From Hymenobacter pini (GTDB taxonomy: Bacteria > Bacteroidota > Bacteroidia > Cytophagales > Hymenobacteraceae), in the NCBI RefSeq assembly GCF_020421205.1, contig NZ_JAIZZH010000002.1, positions 744,001-808,000 on the forward strand: 64,000 nt of DNA. Reading direction: 5' to 3'. This document shows positions 57,025-64,000 of this stretch, one piece after another. Position 1 is the stretch's first letter. Every line of letters begins with the position of its first letter. The notes under the pieces are model-generated. The model was given only the letters and a program-made list of their open reading frames with translations. It made no database searches and had not been told where the DNA came from. The translations under genes and the position numbers were made by a program.

Positions 57025-59256
57025 CTATTTCATCTTTACCGGCTGGATACCGGCGTGCGTGGGCACCACTTGCTTGATGCTACCGTCGGGGTTGAACTCC
57101 AGTTTGTCGATGCAGACCTCCCGGTTGTAGCCGGCGGCGTCGCCCATGGTAATGCCGTTGGGGAAGGCGAAGCGGTGATACACCAGATACCACTCGTCGC
57201 GGCCGGGGATTTGGATGGTGCTGTTGTGGCCGGTACCGTAGATGCCGCTGGCCGCGTCCTTGCTCACTACCAAGTTGTTGGCCGGCACGGTGATGGGGCC
57301 GAGCGGCGTGGTGGCCGTGCCGTAGCGCACCCGGTAGTTGGGGCTGCGGGTGTCGTCCTCGCTCCACATGAAGTAGTAGGTGCCGTTGCGGAACAGTACG
57401 TGGGCGCCCTCGCGGAAGGTATTGTCGGGCGTGAGCACGCGGGTGGTGCCGGGCTTGAGGCTCATCAGGTCGTCGCCCAGCTCGGCGCCGGCCATATAGC
57501 CGTTGCCCCAGTACAGGTAGTTTTTGCCGCTCTGCGGGTCGTGAAATACGGCCGGGTCAATCTGCTGGCCGCCCTTCACGCCCTCGGGCAGCTTGTCGAG
57601 CAGGGGCCGGCCGGAGTCCTTGAACGGACCGGTGGGGCTGTCCGAAAACGCCACCCCGATTTTCTGGGCGGCGCAGAAAAAGTAGGCGTAGCGGTAGCCG
57701 GTGGCGGTTTTCTGCTCCAGCATGCACGGGGCCCAGGCGTTCTTTTTGGCCCAGCTCACGTCCTTGGGCAAGTCCAGAATCACGCCTTCGTCTTTCCAGT
57801 TCACTAAGTCCGAAGAGGAAAACGCCTTGAAGTAGGTGCCCGACCAGCCCGTAAATCCGTCGGAGGTCGGATAGAGGTAGAAACGGCCGGTTTTCTCGGC
57901 GTAGATGATAGCCGGATCAGCAAAGTAGCCGCCCAGGGCGGGGTTGTGGGTTTCAGTGGCCGATACGGTGATGGTTTCGGCGGGCCGCTCCCCTACCCGC
58001 ACGGTGTAGCGCACGGGACCTTTCGAGAAATCTTGCGGGCCGCTAGGCGTGAGCTGCGTGCCGGGAATGGGCCGGAACTGCGGGTCGAGGGCTTTGAGGT
58101 TGGTGCCCGGCTTCACGAGGAAGCGCACCTGACGGGCGGCGCTATCTACGGCGGTGTTGTTGGGCCGGATGGCGGGGTTCTGAGCCGTCAGCAGGGGCTC
58201 GGTGGCGGGCAGCCAGCGAGCAGCCAGGCGGGCGGCCTCCTGCTCGGTGATGGGCAGCACGGTGCCGTGGCGGGGGTGGAAGTTCATGCTCACCTCGCCA
58301 TCCACCACCTTAAACGTGCGCAGGTCACTGGTGCGGGTAAACTGGTACTGGCCGCTCATGTACCGGTCGTACATCAGGATGTAGTCGGCGGAGCCGTTGA
58401 GCCGGAACGTGCCGGCACCCTCCACCGCATCCTTGGTTTGTTGCACGTACTCGTCGCGCAGCACGTAGCCGCTGGTCAGCTTATCCGACACGGCTACTTT
58501 GATGCCGTTGCCCTGGCCCTCGGTTTTGAAGAACAGGTAAAACTTGCCATCCTTGGCTACAATGTCGCCATCAATGCAGGAGCCGTTGGTGGGCGAAAAG
58601 AACAGCTGTTTCGGCTCGCCTTCCAGGTCAGTAAAATCCTTATTGGCATAGGCATAGTAGATTTTGTCGGGCTCGTCGCCGTGCTTCAGGGAGAAGTACA
58701 CCAGGTACTTTCCGGCCTTCGCATCGTAAATGGTTTGCGGAGCCCACACGCGCTGCAGGTTTTCCTGGCCCTTGTAGCGCCGCTGGAAGTTGATGGCGCT
58801 GTGCGTCCAGTTCACCAAATCCTTGGACTTGAGCAGCACCATGCCCCGGTTGGAACTCCAGCCCTTGGCCGATACCATGTCGGTAGCCACCAGGTAGAAC
58901 TGCCCATCGGGTCCGCGCAGAATGTGGGGGTCCCGCACGCCGCCGGTTTCGCTGATGGCGGCCGAGCTGATGACGGGCCGGTTGCCGTTGAGGGCGCGGT
59001 AGTGGTAGCCGTCGGGACTGAGGGCAAAGCGGATGGCCTCCTCCTTCTTCTCGTTGCCGGTGAAGTACACAAACAGGTAGGCCGTGGTTTTGGGCGGTTT
59101 GGGAACCTTGGCAAAGCCGGGCCCAACCGTTGCCACCCCAAGCAGCAACAGCAGCGCCGCAAGAGCAGTCCGGCGCAGCCAGCCACTGACCGGGGCAGCA
59201 AACGGGTTGGAACGAGTACCCCAATGGGCAACGGCAGAAACTAGAGGAGGCAACAT
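57025..59256 (-). CDS. Two-domain GH43-GH43 glycosidase
   Basis: The 743-residue exported protein has two GH43 propellers in one chain. Domain 1 (about residues 50-350) has GVRDPHILRGPDGQFYLVATD and INFQRRYKGQENLQRVWAPQT (read across blades). Its acid-region candidate is KDAVEGAGTFRL. Domain 2 (about 450-740) has GYFADPAIIYAEKTGRF, QQIDPAVFHD and REGAHVLFRNGTYYFMWSEDDT. A linker with an Ig-like feel (FSKGPVRYTVRVGERPAET) joins them. The two modules probably act on neighbouring bonds in an arabinose- or galactose-rich chain. The signal segment is LAALLLLLGVATVGPGFA, with the start at the ATG 59256. It follows a palindromic repeat and the fucosidase gene. Confidence 0.9.
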   Translation of the reverse strand: MLPPLVSAVAHWGTRSNPFAAPVSGWLRRTALAALLLLLGVATVGPGFAKVPKPPKTTAYLFVYFTGNEKKEEAIRFALSPDGYHYRALNGNRPVISSAAISETGGVRDPHILRGPDGQFYLVATDMVSAKGWSSNRGMVLLKSKDLVNWTHSAINFQRRYKGQENLQRVWAPQTIYDAKAGKYLVYFSLKHGDEPDKIYYAYANKDFTDLEGEPKQLFFSPTNGSCIDGDIVAKDGKFYLFFKTEGQGNGIKVAVSDKLTSGYVLRDEYVQQTKDAVEGAGTFRLNGSADYILMYDRYMSGQYQFTRTSDLRTFKVVDGEVSMNFHPRHGTVLPITEQEAARLAARWLPATEPLLTAQNPAIRPNNTAVDSAARQVRFLVKPGTNLKALDPQFRPIPGTQLTPSGPQDFSKGPVRYTVRVGERPAETITVSATETHNPALGGYFADPAIIYAEKTGRFYLYPTSDGFTGWSGTYFKAFSSSDLVNWKDEGVILDLPKDVSWAKKNAWAPCMLEQKTATGYRYAYFFCAAQKIGVAFSDSPTGPFKDSGRPLLDKLPEGVKGGQQIDPAVFHDPQSGKNYLYWGNGYMAGAELGDDLMSLKPGTTRVLTPDNTFREGAHVLFRNGTYYFMWSEDDTRSPNYRVRYGTATTPLGPITVPANNLVVSKDAASGIYGTGHNSTIQIPGRDEWYLVYHRFAFPNGITMGDAAGYNREVCIDKLEFNPDGSIKQVVPTHAGIQPVKMK

Positions 59257-59393
59257 GGCGGGTGGAAAATCGGCGGGAAGGAAGCTCCACGAAAAACTGG
59301 TTTTTCCAGCCAAAATCCACAACTACGCAACTCGCTGGCGAATTTCTTCCCCTACTTTGACCATTTCGGAGCCGTTAGCTCATACCTTTTTAA

Positions 59394-59473
59394 ACCGTCA
59401 AGCTGCGCTTGTCGAAATATCTCTACCGCTTCGTTGTTCGGTAGAGATGCTTCGATAAGCGCAGCATGACGGT
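59394..59473. repeat. CATGCTGAG-type palindromic repeat, copy 4
   Basis: ACCGTCAAGCTGCGCTT at the left end is nearly inverted by AAGCGCAGCATGACGGT at the right. Inside, ATCTCTACCG and CGGTAGAGAT pair. It fills the gap between the fucosidase stop and the GH43-GH43 start, a 240-bp stretch with no gene. The ATCTCTACC word is shared with the copy at 63896. Confidence 0.8.
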
Positions 59474-59496
59474 CTTCCTCCTTCGCTAGCTCAACC

Positions 59497-61134
59497 CTAC
59501 CCCATGATTTTGAAGGCGTACGCCAGCCCGGCCGCCGGGGCCTGGGCAGGCAGCTGCACACGCAAGCCCTGGGCCGTTTGCTCGAAGCTCAGCGGCTGTC
59601 TGGCTTGCCCCAGCAACTTCACGCGGCGCACCGGCTGCGGGCGGAGCGAGTTGCCGGTGGCCAGGGAGGTGATGAGCAGCTGCCCATCGGTGGGCCAGCC
59701 CAGGGCGGTGGCGTACAGCACGTCGCCCTTGGTGGCGAAGCGGATATCCTGCGCCCCAAAGGCTTTCCCTTTACCCTCGTTGAAGCCCTGGGCGCTGAGG
59801 GCTACTGCCTGCGCCTGGGCGGGACCTTCCCCGAATACGCCCCAGGGCCGGGTGCCGTAGATACTTTCCCCATTCACCTGCATCCAGCGCCCGATTTCGG
59901 CCACAATGGCCCGCTCCTGCTCGTCGATGGTGCCGTTGCCGCGCACGGGCACGCTCAGCAGCAGATTGCCGTTTTTGCTCACCACGTCTACCAGCGTCTG
60001 CACCACGGTTTGGGCGCTTTTGTAGCCGTGCCGGTCGTATACGCCGCGGTTGTAGTGCCACTCGCCCAGGCAGGTGCAGGTTTGCCAGGGCAGCGGCTCG
60101 GTCTGCTGGCTTTGGCCCCGCTCAATATCCCACACCAGGCAGCGGCGCTGCGCCTCGGTGAGAATTTTGCCGGTGATGACGGCCTCATTGCGCCCCCGGT
60201 GCCGGCGGATGCTGGTGTTGTACTGGTAGGCCGCCAGCCGCAGCCCCACGTCACTGACGGGCCAGAGCGGCAGGGCGGTATCGTCGTAGTACACCAGGTC
60301 GGGCTCGTATTTGTCGAGTAGCTCGGCGGTGCGCCGGTAGAACTTCTCGCAGTAGGCCGCGTCGGGTTTGCTCGCCCCGTCGCCCCAGTCCCACTGCTGA
60401 TGGATGGAGCCGGGGCCGCTGGGCGCGTGATTTTGGGCGTAGAGAGCCTGCGGGTCGAGGCCCTCCCACCACTGGCCTTTGCCCTCGGCGGCGGTGAGGC
60501 GGCCATCGTAGGGCACCCCGGCCAATGGGCCGGTTTTATCGGCTTGCCGGGCGGTGTCGTACCAGTTCCAGGCGTGGGCGGCGTGCACGCTTACCCCGAA
60601 GCGCAGGCCGTGCTTTTTGGCCGCCTTGGCCCAACCGTCCACCAGGTCCTTTTTCGGGCCGAGGCGGGTGGAGTTCCAAGGCTGGTGGCGGCTGTCGTAG
60701 AGGTCGAAGTTGTCGTGGTGGTTGGCCAGGGCCACGAAGTACTGCGCGCCAGCCTGCCGGTAAAAGCCCACCAGCTCCTCGGGGTTCCAGGATTCGGCCT
60801 TCCACTCCCGAATAATGTCTTTGAAGCCGACTTTCGACGGGTGGCCGTAGTGCTCCAGGTGCGACTTATACTGCCAGCCGCCCTGCTCGTACATGCCCCG
60901 GGCGTACCAGTCGCCCGACTCGGGCTGGCACTGCGGGCCCCAGTGCGCCCACAGCCCAAACTTGGCATCCCGAAACCAATCAGGCACCTGATATTGGGCC
61001 AGGGACTCCCAGGTAGGCTCAAAGCGCGGGGCCGTGGCGGCAGCAGCCGGCCGGCTCTGGCCCAGCAGGACACCGGGGAAATAAGCAGCCGGAGCAGCCA
61101 GCGCCAGGCTTTTCAGTAGTTCACGACGATTCAT
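59497..61134 (-). CDS. GH29 alpha-L-fucosidase
   Basis: The 545-residue enzyme shows WFRDAKFGLWAHWGPQ, DWYARGMYEQGG, YFVALANHHDNFDLYDS, and the nucleophile region LVYYDDTALP (Asp284; most relatives read WFDG). The end has GNLLLSVPVRGNGTIDEQE. It should release alpha-linked L-fucose. The N-terminus MNRRELLKSLALAAPAAYFP resembles a Tat signal (RRELLK), unlike the Sec signals of its neighbours; such signals occur in other GH29 proteins of the phylum. The ATG at 61134 is used. It lies between GH127 and GH43-GH43 on the same strand. Confidence 0.94.
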   Translation of the reverse strand: MNRRELLKSLALAAPAAYFPGVLLGQSRPAAAATAPRFEPTWESLAQYQVPDWFRDAKFGLWAHWGPQCQPESGDWYARGMYEQGGWQYKSHLEHYGHPSKVGFKDIIREWKAESWNPEELVGFYRQAGAQYFVALANHHDNFDLYDSRHQPWNSTRLGPKKDLVDGWAKAAKKHGLRFGVSVHAAHAWNWYDTARQADKTGPLAGVPYDGRLTAAEGKGQWWEGLDPQALYAQNHAPSGPGSIHQQWDWGDGASKPDAAYCEKFYRRTAELLDKYEPDLVYYDDTALPLWPVSDVGLRLAAYQYNTSIRRHRGRNEAVITGKILTEAQRRCLVWDIERGQSQQTEPLPWQTCTCLGEWHYNRGVYDRHGYKSAQTVVQTLVDVVSKNGNLLLSVPVRGNGTIDEQERAIVAEIGRWMQVNGESIYGTRPWGVFGEGPAQAQAVALSAQGFNEGKGKAFGAQDIRFATKGDVLYATALGWPTDGQLLITSLATGNSLRPQPVRRVKLLGQARQPLSFEQTAQGLRVQLPAQAPAAGLAYAFKIMG

Positions 61135-61186
61135 GGAAGGAGGGAAAATGGATCGGTGGTGGATATTTGAGCAGCAGCTAGAAGCC

Positions 61187-61216
61187 TGTCATGCTTCGAC
61201 TTCGCTCAGCATGACA
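61187..61216. repeat. CATGCTGAG-type palindromic repeat, copy 5 (short form)
   Basis: TGTCATGCT, 12 bases, AGCATGACA. This is a solo short hairpin of the same family, in the 117-bp gap between GH127 and GH29. Confidence 0.75.
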
Positions 61217-61251
61217 TTGTTTGACAAAGACCAGTAGCAGGCAGTGCGGTG

Positions 61252-63315
61252 TTACTTCTTCTCTTCTTTCTGCACAGCCGGCTGCGTCACCAGGTCCACG
61301 TCCACTACTTTGGCCGGGAACCACACCGTCATTTCACCCTTGCCACGGTTAGCCCAAGCGTAGTACGGAATGGCCGTCAGCGTCTGCGGCACCGTCTGGA
61401 TGGAGTTGGTGGCCTCATTGACCTGCACGGCAGGCACGGTGGCAGTGAGGGTGGTGACGCCGTTGAGCAGCTCGGGCTGGTAGGTGGCCGTGAACTGCGC
61501 CGTGGGCGGCACGATGAGGTTGCTGGCGCGGCCCTGGTTGTCGGTCCACTCGGCGCAGTACATCAGGGGTCCGCGCTGTAGCGCCACTTTGCCCAGGTCA
61601 TCCTGCACGTGGGGGTTGGCTACCACGCGGCGCACTTCCATGGGCAGCGTCACGGTCACCACGTCGCCCTTGCGCCATTTGCGGGGCAGCACGGCGTAGC
61701 CGTTGCGCAGCTGGTATTGCACGGGATGGCCGTTTACTTTCACTTCCACCTTGGCGGCCGAGGGCTGGGCGAAAGTGTAGAGGTTGGTGGGCAGGGCCTC
61801 GCCCCGGGCCCAGCCGGGAATGCGGACGAGCAGGTTGAAGTCGGTGGCGCGGGCGGGGTTGACGGTGAACTGCAGGCCGCCGTCCCAGGGGTAGTTATTC
61901 TGCTGCACCAACTGCACCCGGTCCTTACCCACTTGCAGGTCGGCGGTGCTGCTCACGAACAGGTTCACAAACACGTCGCGGCCCTGCTGGCCGTACACGT
62001 ACCCGGGCAAGGCCGGAAACAGGCGGGCCAGGTTGGTGGGGCAGCAGGAGCAGTCGAACCAGCCGGAGCGTTGCGCCTCGGGGTGGGCGTGGTCGGCGGC
62101 ATTCTTCACCTGCATGGCGTTGGAGTAGAAGAACGATTTGCCATCCAGCCCCACGCCCGAAATCAGGCCGTTATAGAGCACTTTTTCCAGCACGTCGGCG
62201 TACTTGGCGTCGCCGTGGAGCTGCCACATGCGCTGCTGCCAGTACACGTCGGCCACGGAGGCGCAGGTTTCGTTGTAGGCCGTGGCGTTGGGCAGCTCGT
62301 AGTTCTTGCCGAACCGCTCCCCGTCGGAGGCCGCGCCAGTGCCGCCGGTTACGTACAGCTTCTTACCCACCATGTTCTGCCAAATGGTATCCACGGCCAC
62401 CAGCAGCGGTTTGTCACCGGTAAGGGCGGCCACGTCGGCCATGGCGGAATACAGGTATTCGGCGCGCACGGCGTGGCCGCTGGCCTCCTTCTGGGCTACC
62501 ACCGGCTGATGGTCCTGCCAGTAGGCGCCGTTCTTCCACACGTCCTGGCTTTTGGCATCGTAGCCCTTGTACTGACCGCGCTGGTCCAGGAAGAATTTGG
62601 CGGTGGCGAGATACTTGGGCTGACCGGTGGCGCGGTAGAGCTTCACCAGGCCCATTTCCACGATTTCGTGGCCGGGGGCTACGGCCCGCTTGCCGGGGCC
62701 GAAGGTGGCGCACACCAAATCGGCGTTTTTCAGGGCAATGTTCAGCAGGTTGCGCTTGCCGGTGGCCTCGTAGTGCGCTACGGCGGCCTCATAGAGATGC
62801 CCAGCATTGTAGAGCTCATGGCTCAGCTCCCGCTCCTTTTCCCACCGCTCCTCCCCGGCCCAGGCGTGCGGGTGCGCGGGGTCGATGGTACGAGCGGTGT
62901 AGAGGTAACCGTCGGGCTCCTGCGCCGCCGCTACTTTCTTAATCAGCTCATCCACGTAGGTATCCAACTTGGCGTCGGGCTCCAGCTGCATCGAGTACGA
63001 AGCGCCCTCGATGGTCTTGTAGATGTCGGTGTCGTCGAAGGGGAAGGTGGTGGCAAACTTGCCCGATTTGGCGGCGGCCATTTCGAAGTTTTTCACCCGG
63101 TTGGTGGCCTCGCAACGCTGAAACGAGGCCGGAATGGTCACGTCGGTGTTGGTTTTGAGTCGGGGCAGCCAGAAGTTATCGGCCAGCTTCACTTTAGTGA
63201 ACGACACGGCCTGAATGGGGTAGTCGGCTTTCTGCTGGGCCAGGGAGGCAGAGGCGAGGCTCAGGCCCAGGGCTGTGAGCAGCAAGGGTTTCAGGGGGAT
63301 GCGGGTAGCAGACAT
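61252..63315 (-). CDS. GH127 beta-L-arabinofuranosidase
   Basis: The 687-residue exported enzyme has a signal peptide (LLLTALGLSLASASLAQ). The body is an (alpha/alpha)6 barrel with two beta-domains. Conserved zinc/catalytic residues appear as NETCAS (Glu349, Cys351) and CSCCPTN (422-428), matching the Glu and three Cys that form the GH127 active site. Further family stretches are YPIQAVSFTKVKLADNFW, FPFDDTDIYKTIEGA and QEPDGYLYTARTID. It should remove beta-linked arabinofuranose, as found on extensin or pectin side chains. The ATG at 63315 gives the signal peptide. It is the first gene of the - strand operon; no clear promoter box is visible upstream. Confidence 0.95.
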   Translation of the reverse strand: MSATRIPLKPLLLTALGLSLASASLAQQKADYPIQAVSFTKVKLADNFWLPRLKTNTDVTIPASFQRCEATNRVKNFEMAAAKSGKFATTFPFDDTDIYKTIEGASYSMQLEPDAKLDTYVDELIKKVAAAQEPDGYLYTARTIDPAHPHAWAGEERWEKERELSHELYNAGHLYEAAVAHYEATGKRNLLNIALKNADLVCATFGPGKRAVAPGHEIVEMGLVKLYRATGQPKYLATAKFFLDQRGQYKGYDAKSQDVWKNGAYWQDHQPVVAQKEASGHAVRAEYLYSAMADVAALTGDKPLLVAVDTIWQNMVGKKLYVTGGTGAASDGERFGKNYELPNATAYNETCASVADVYWQQRMWQLHGDAKYADVLEKVLYNGLISGVGLDGKSFFYSNAMQVKNAADHAHPEAQRSGWFDCSCCPTNLARLFPALPGYVYGQQGRDVFVNLFVSSTADLQVGKDRVQLVQQNNYPWDGGLQFTVNPARATDFNLLVRIPGWARGEALPTNLYTFAQPSAAKVEVKVNGHPVQYQLRNGYAVLPRKWRKGDVVTVTLPMEVRRVVANPHVQDDLGKVALQRGPLMYCAEWTDNQGRASNLIVPPTAQFTATYQPELLNGVTTLTATVPAVQVNEATNSIQTVPQTLTAIPYYAWANRGKGEMTVWFPAKVVDVDLVTQPAVQKEEKK

Positions 63316-63550
63316 GGGAAGGGCTGATATACCGGATGTGGGGCAAGAACGAAGCAGGTTGATCTGGGCCAGATGCGCAAAAACCGCTCCCCGACCGGCA
63401 CCCGCCGGCCAGGGTAGGTTCCCACTCCTACCCGACCGGCTGCGGCAGCTGTTTCTTTGTTCGGCGGGGAGCTAGTTTGCAGACCAGTGCCCCGTTGCTG
63501 CCGGCGGCGCCGCGCAGTGCGCGGTTTTCTCACCTTTAAATGTAGCCAAT

Positions 63551-63569
63551 GGTCTGCCAACGGCAGACC
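63551..63569. promoter_or_regulatory. Operator-like palindrome upstream of GH127
   Basis: GGTCTGCC, spacer AAC, GGCAGACC: perfect 8-bp dyad symmetry, 236 bp before the GH127 start. A regulator site is possible; no regulator can be named. Confidence 0.35.
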
Positions 63570-63609
63570 ACGCAAAAATGTAGCAGGCCACAAACCCGCG
63601 GCACCCGGC

Positions 63610-63639
63610 CGGCGATACTATTCCCACACAGTATCGCCG
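63610..63639. terminator. 10-bp stem-loop of unknown role
   Basis: CGGCGATACT (63610-63619) and AGTATCGCCG (63630-63639) with a 10-base loop. It may end a transcript that enters from outside the window; no T-run follows. Confidence 0.3.
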
Positions 63640-63895
63640 ACGCTCGGATAACGACCTGCTTCTCTCAAAGCAAACGGGTCCCCTTCACCCTGGTCGTGCT
63701 GATGCAGCGCACCCAAGGCGCCGCGTGGTTTGTGGCCTGCTGAAAGCCGTTGGCAAAGTGGTTAACGGCACTTCGTATCCCGCTCTGCCTATGGCAAAGT
63801 TCAGCGCCCTCGGGGCAAAACAGGCGGGACAAATTGAGCGTTTAGCCGGCGCTTTTTCGTCAGCTGGTTGTTTTTCAGCAGATTTTGTAAAGGAA

Positions 63896-63989
63896 CGTCA
63901 TGCTGAGCGAAGCCGAAGCATCTCTACCTCCTCGTCCGAATCGTTGCAGCGAAGCGGTAGAGATGCTTCGGCTTCGCTCAGCATGACAG
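63896..63989. repeat. CATGCTGAG-type palindromic repeat, copy 6 (full length)
   Basis: The arms 63897-63928 and 63956-63987 are perfectly inverted over 32 bp, from GTCATGCTGAGCGAAGCCGA to the inner ATCTCTACC. The loop is 27 bases. It is the most complete copy and can serve as the reference for the family. Confidence 0.92.
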
Positions 63990-64000
63990 GCTAGATTATA

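Larger units (their letters stand above)
63316..64000. other. Intergenic region upstream of GH127
   Basis: No convincing gene is seen in these 685 bp. It holds three structured palindromes: GGTCTGCC-AAC-GGCAGACC at 63551-63569, CGGCGATACT...AGTATCGCCG at 63610-63639, and the CATGCTGAG repeat at 63896. The promoter of the GH127-led operon should be in this region. Confidence 0.5.

Noticed and set aside
61609..63327. 572-codon open frame on the + strand opposite GH127
   Set aside because: It is a shadow of the GH127 gene and has no recognisable domain.

Overview
The window is high-GC DNA from a Bacteroidota bacterium, most likely a Hymenobacter-like member of the Cytophagales. Evidence for this: a SusC/SusD pair, type IX secretion sorting domains of both types (A and B), promoter-like TAnnTTTG elements, many exported proteins with AQ-type signal cleavage sites, and lipoproteins typical of the phylum. 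Names rest on reading motifs and family knowledge; no database search was run.

Region 1 (1-1344) is an AT-rich tract. It holds the 5' part of a gene for a nuclease-like AIPR (abortive infection phage resistance) protein, cut by the window edge. Composition changes within about 45 bp of the stop codon of the next gene, urocanate hydratase (hutU), which looks like an island edge.

Region 2 (1390-23000) is mostly ordinary chromosome: hutU, a small leucine-rich peptide ORF with its own terminator, tRNA-Lys, a TPR/SH3-like membrane protein, a TerC-family protein, an SDR, three T9SS-type secreted proteins, a degenerate erythromycin-esterase-like protein, rlmD followed by three small unknown genes, thiL, a small lipoprotein and a LacI-family regulator.

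Region 3 (23334-37627, + strand) reads as one polysaccharide-utilisation operon: susC, susD, a GH2, an agarase-like glycosidase, a GH10 endo-xylanase, a GH3, an SDR-type mannonate oxidoreductase and uxuA. The GH10 and uxuA point to a glucuronic-acid-bearing xylan or another glucuronate-containing hemicellulose. The divergent LacI-type gene is the obvious candidate regulator.

Region 4 (37768-63315, mostly - strand) carries the side-chain enzymes and a transporter: GH51, a sodium/solute symporter, a BNR_4 beta-propeller protein, GH2 beta-galactosidase, a lone + strand GH43, another GH2, GH105, GH97, GH43, GH27, a tandem GH43-GH43, GH29 and GH127. Together these would remove arabinose, galactose, fucose, xylose and unsaturated uronate from complex plant glycans such as arabinoxylan, pectin side chains or arabinogalactan. 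Products would be taken up through SusC/D and the symporter, and glucuronate-derived fructuronate would pass through mannonate to 2-keto-3-deoxygluconate.

A second layer of structure runs through regions 3 and 4. Many gaps between genes are filled by long inverted-repeat elements, several starting within two bases of the upstream stop codon. One element supplies the start codon and first part of the signal peptide of the agarase-like protein.
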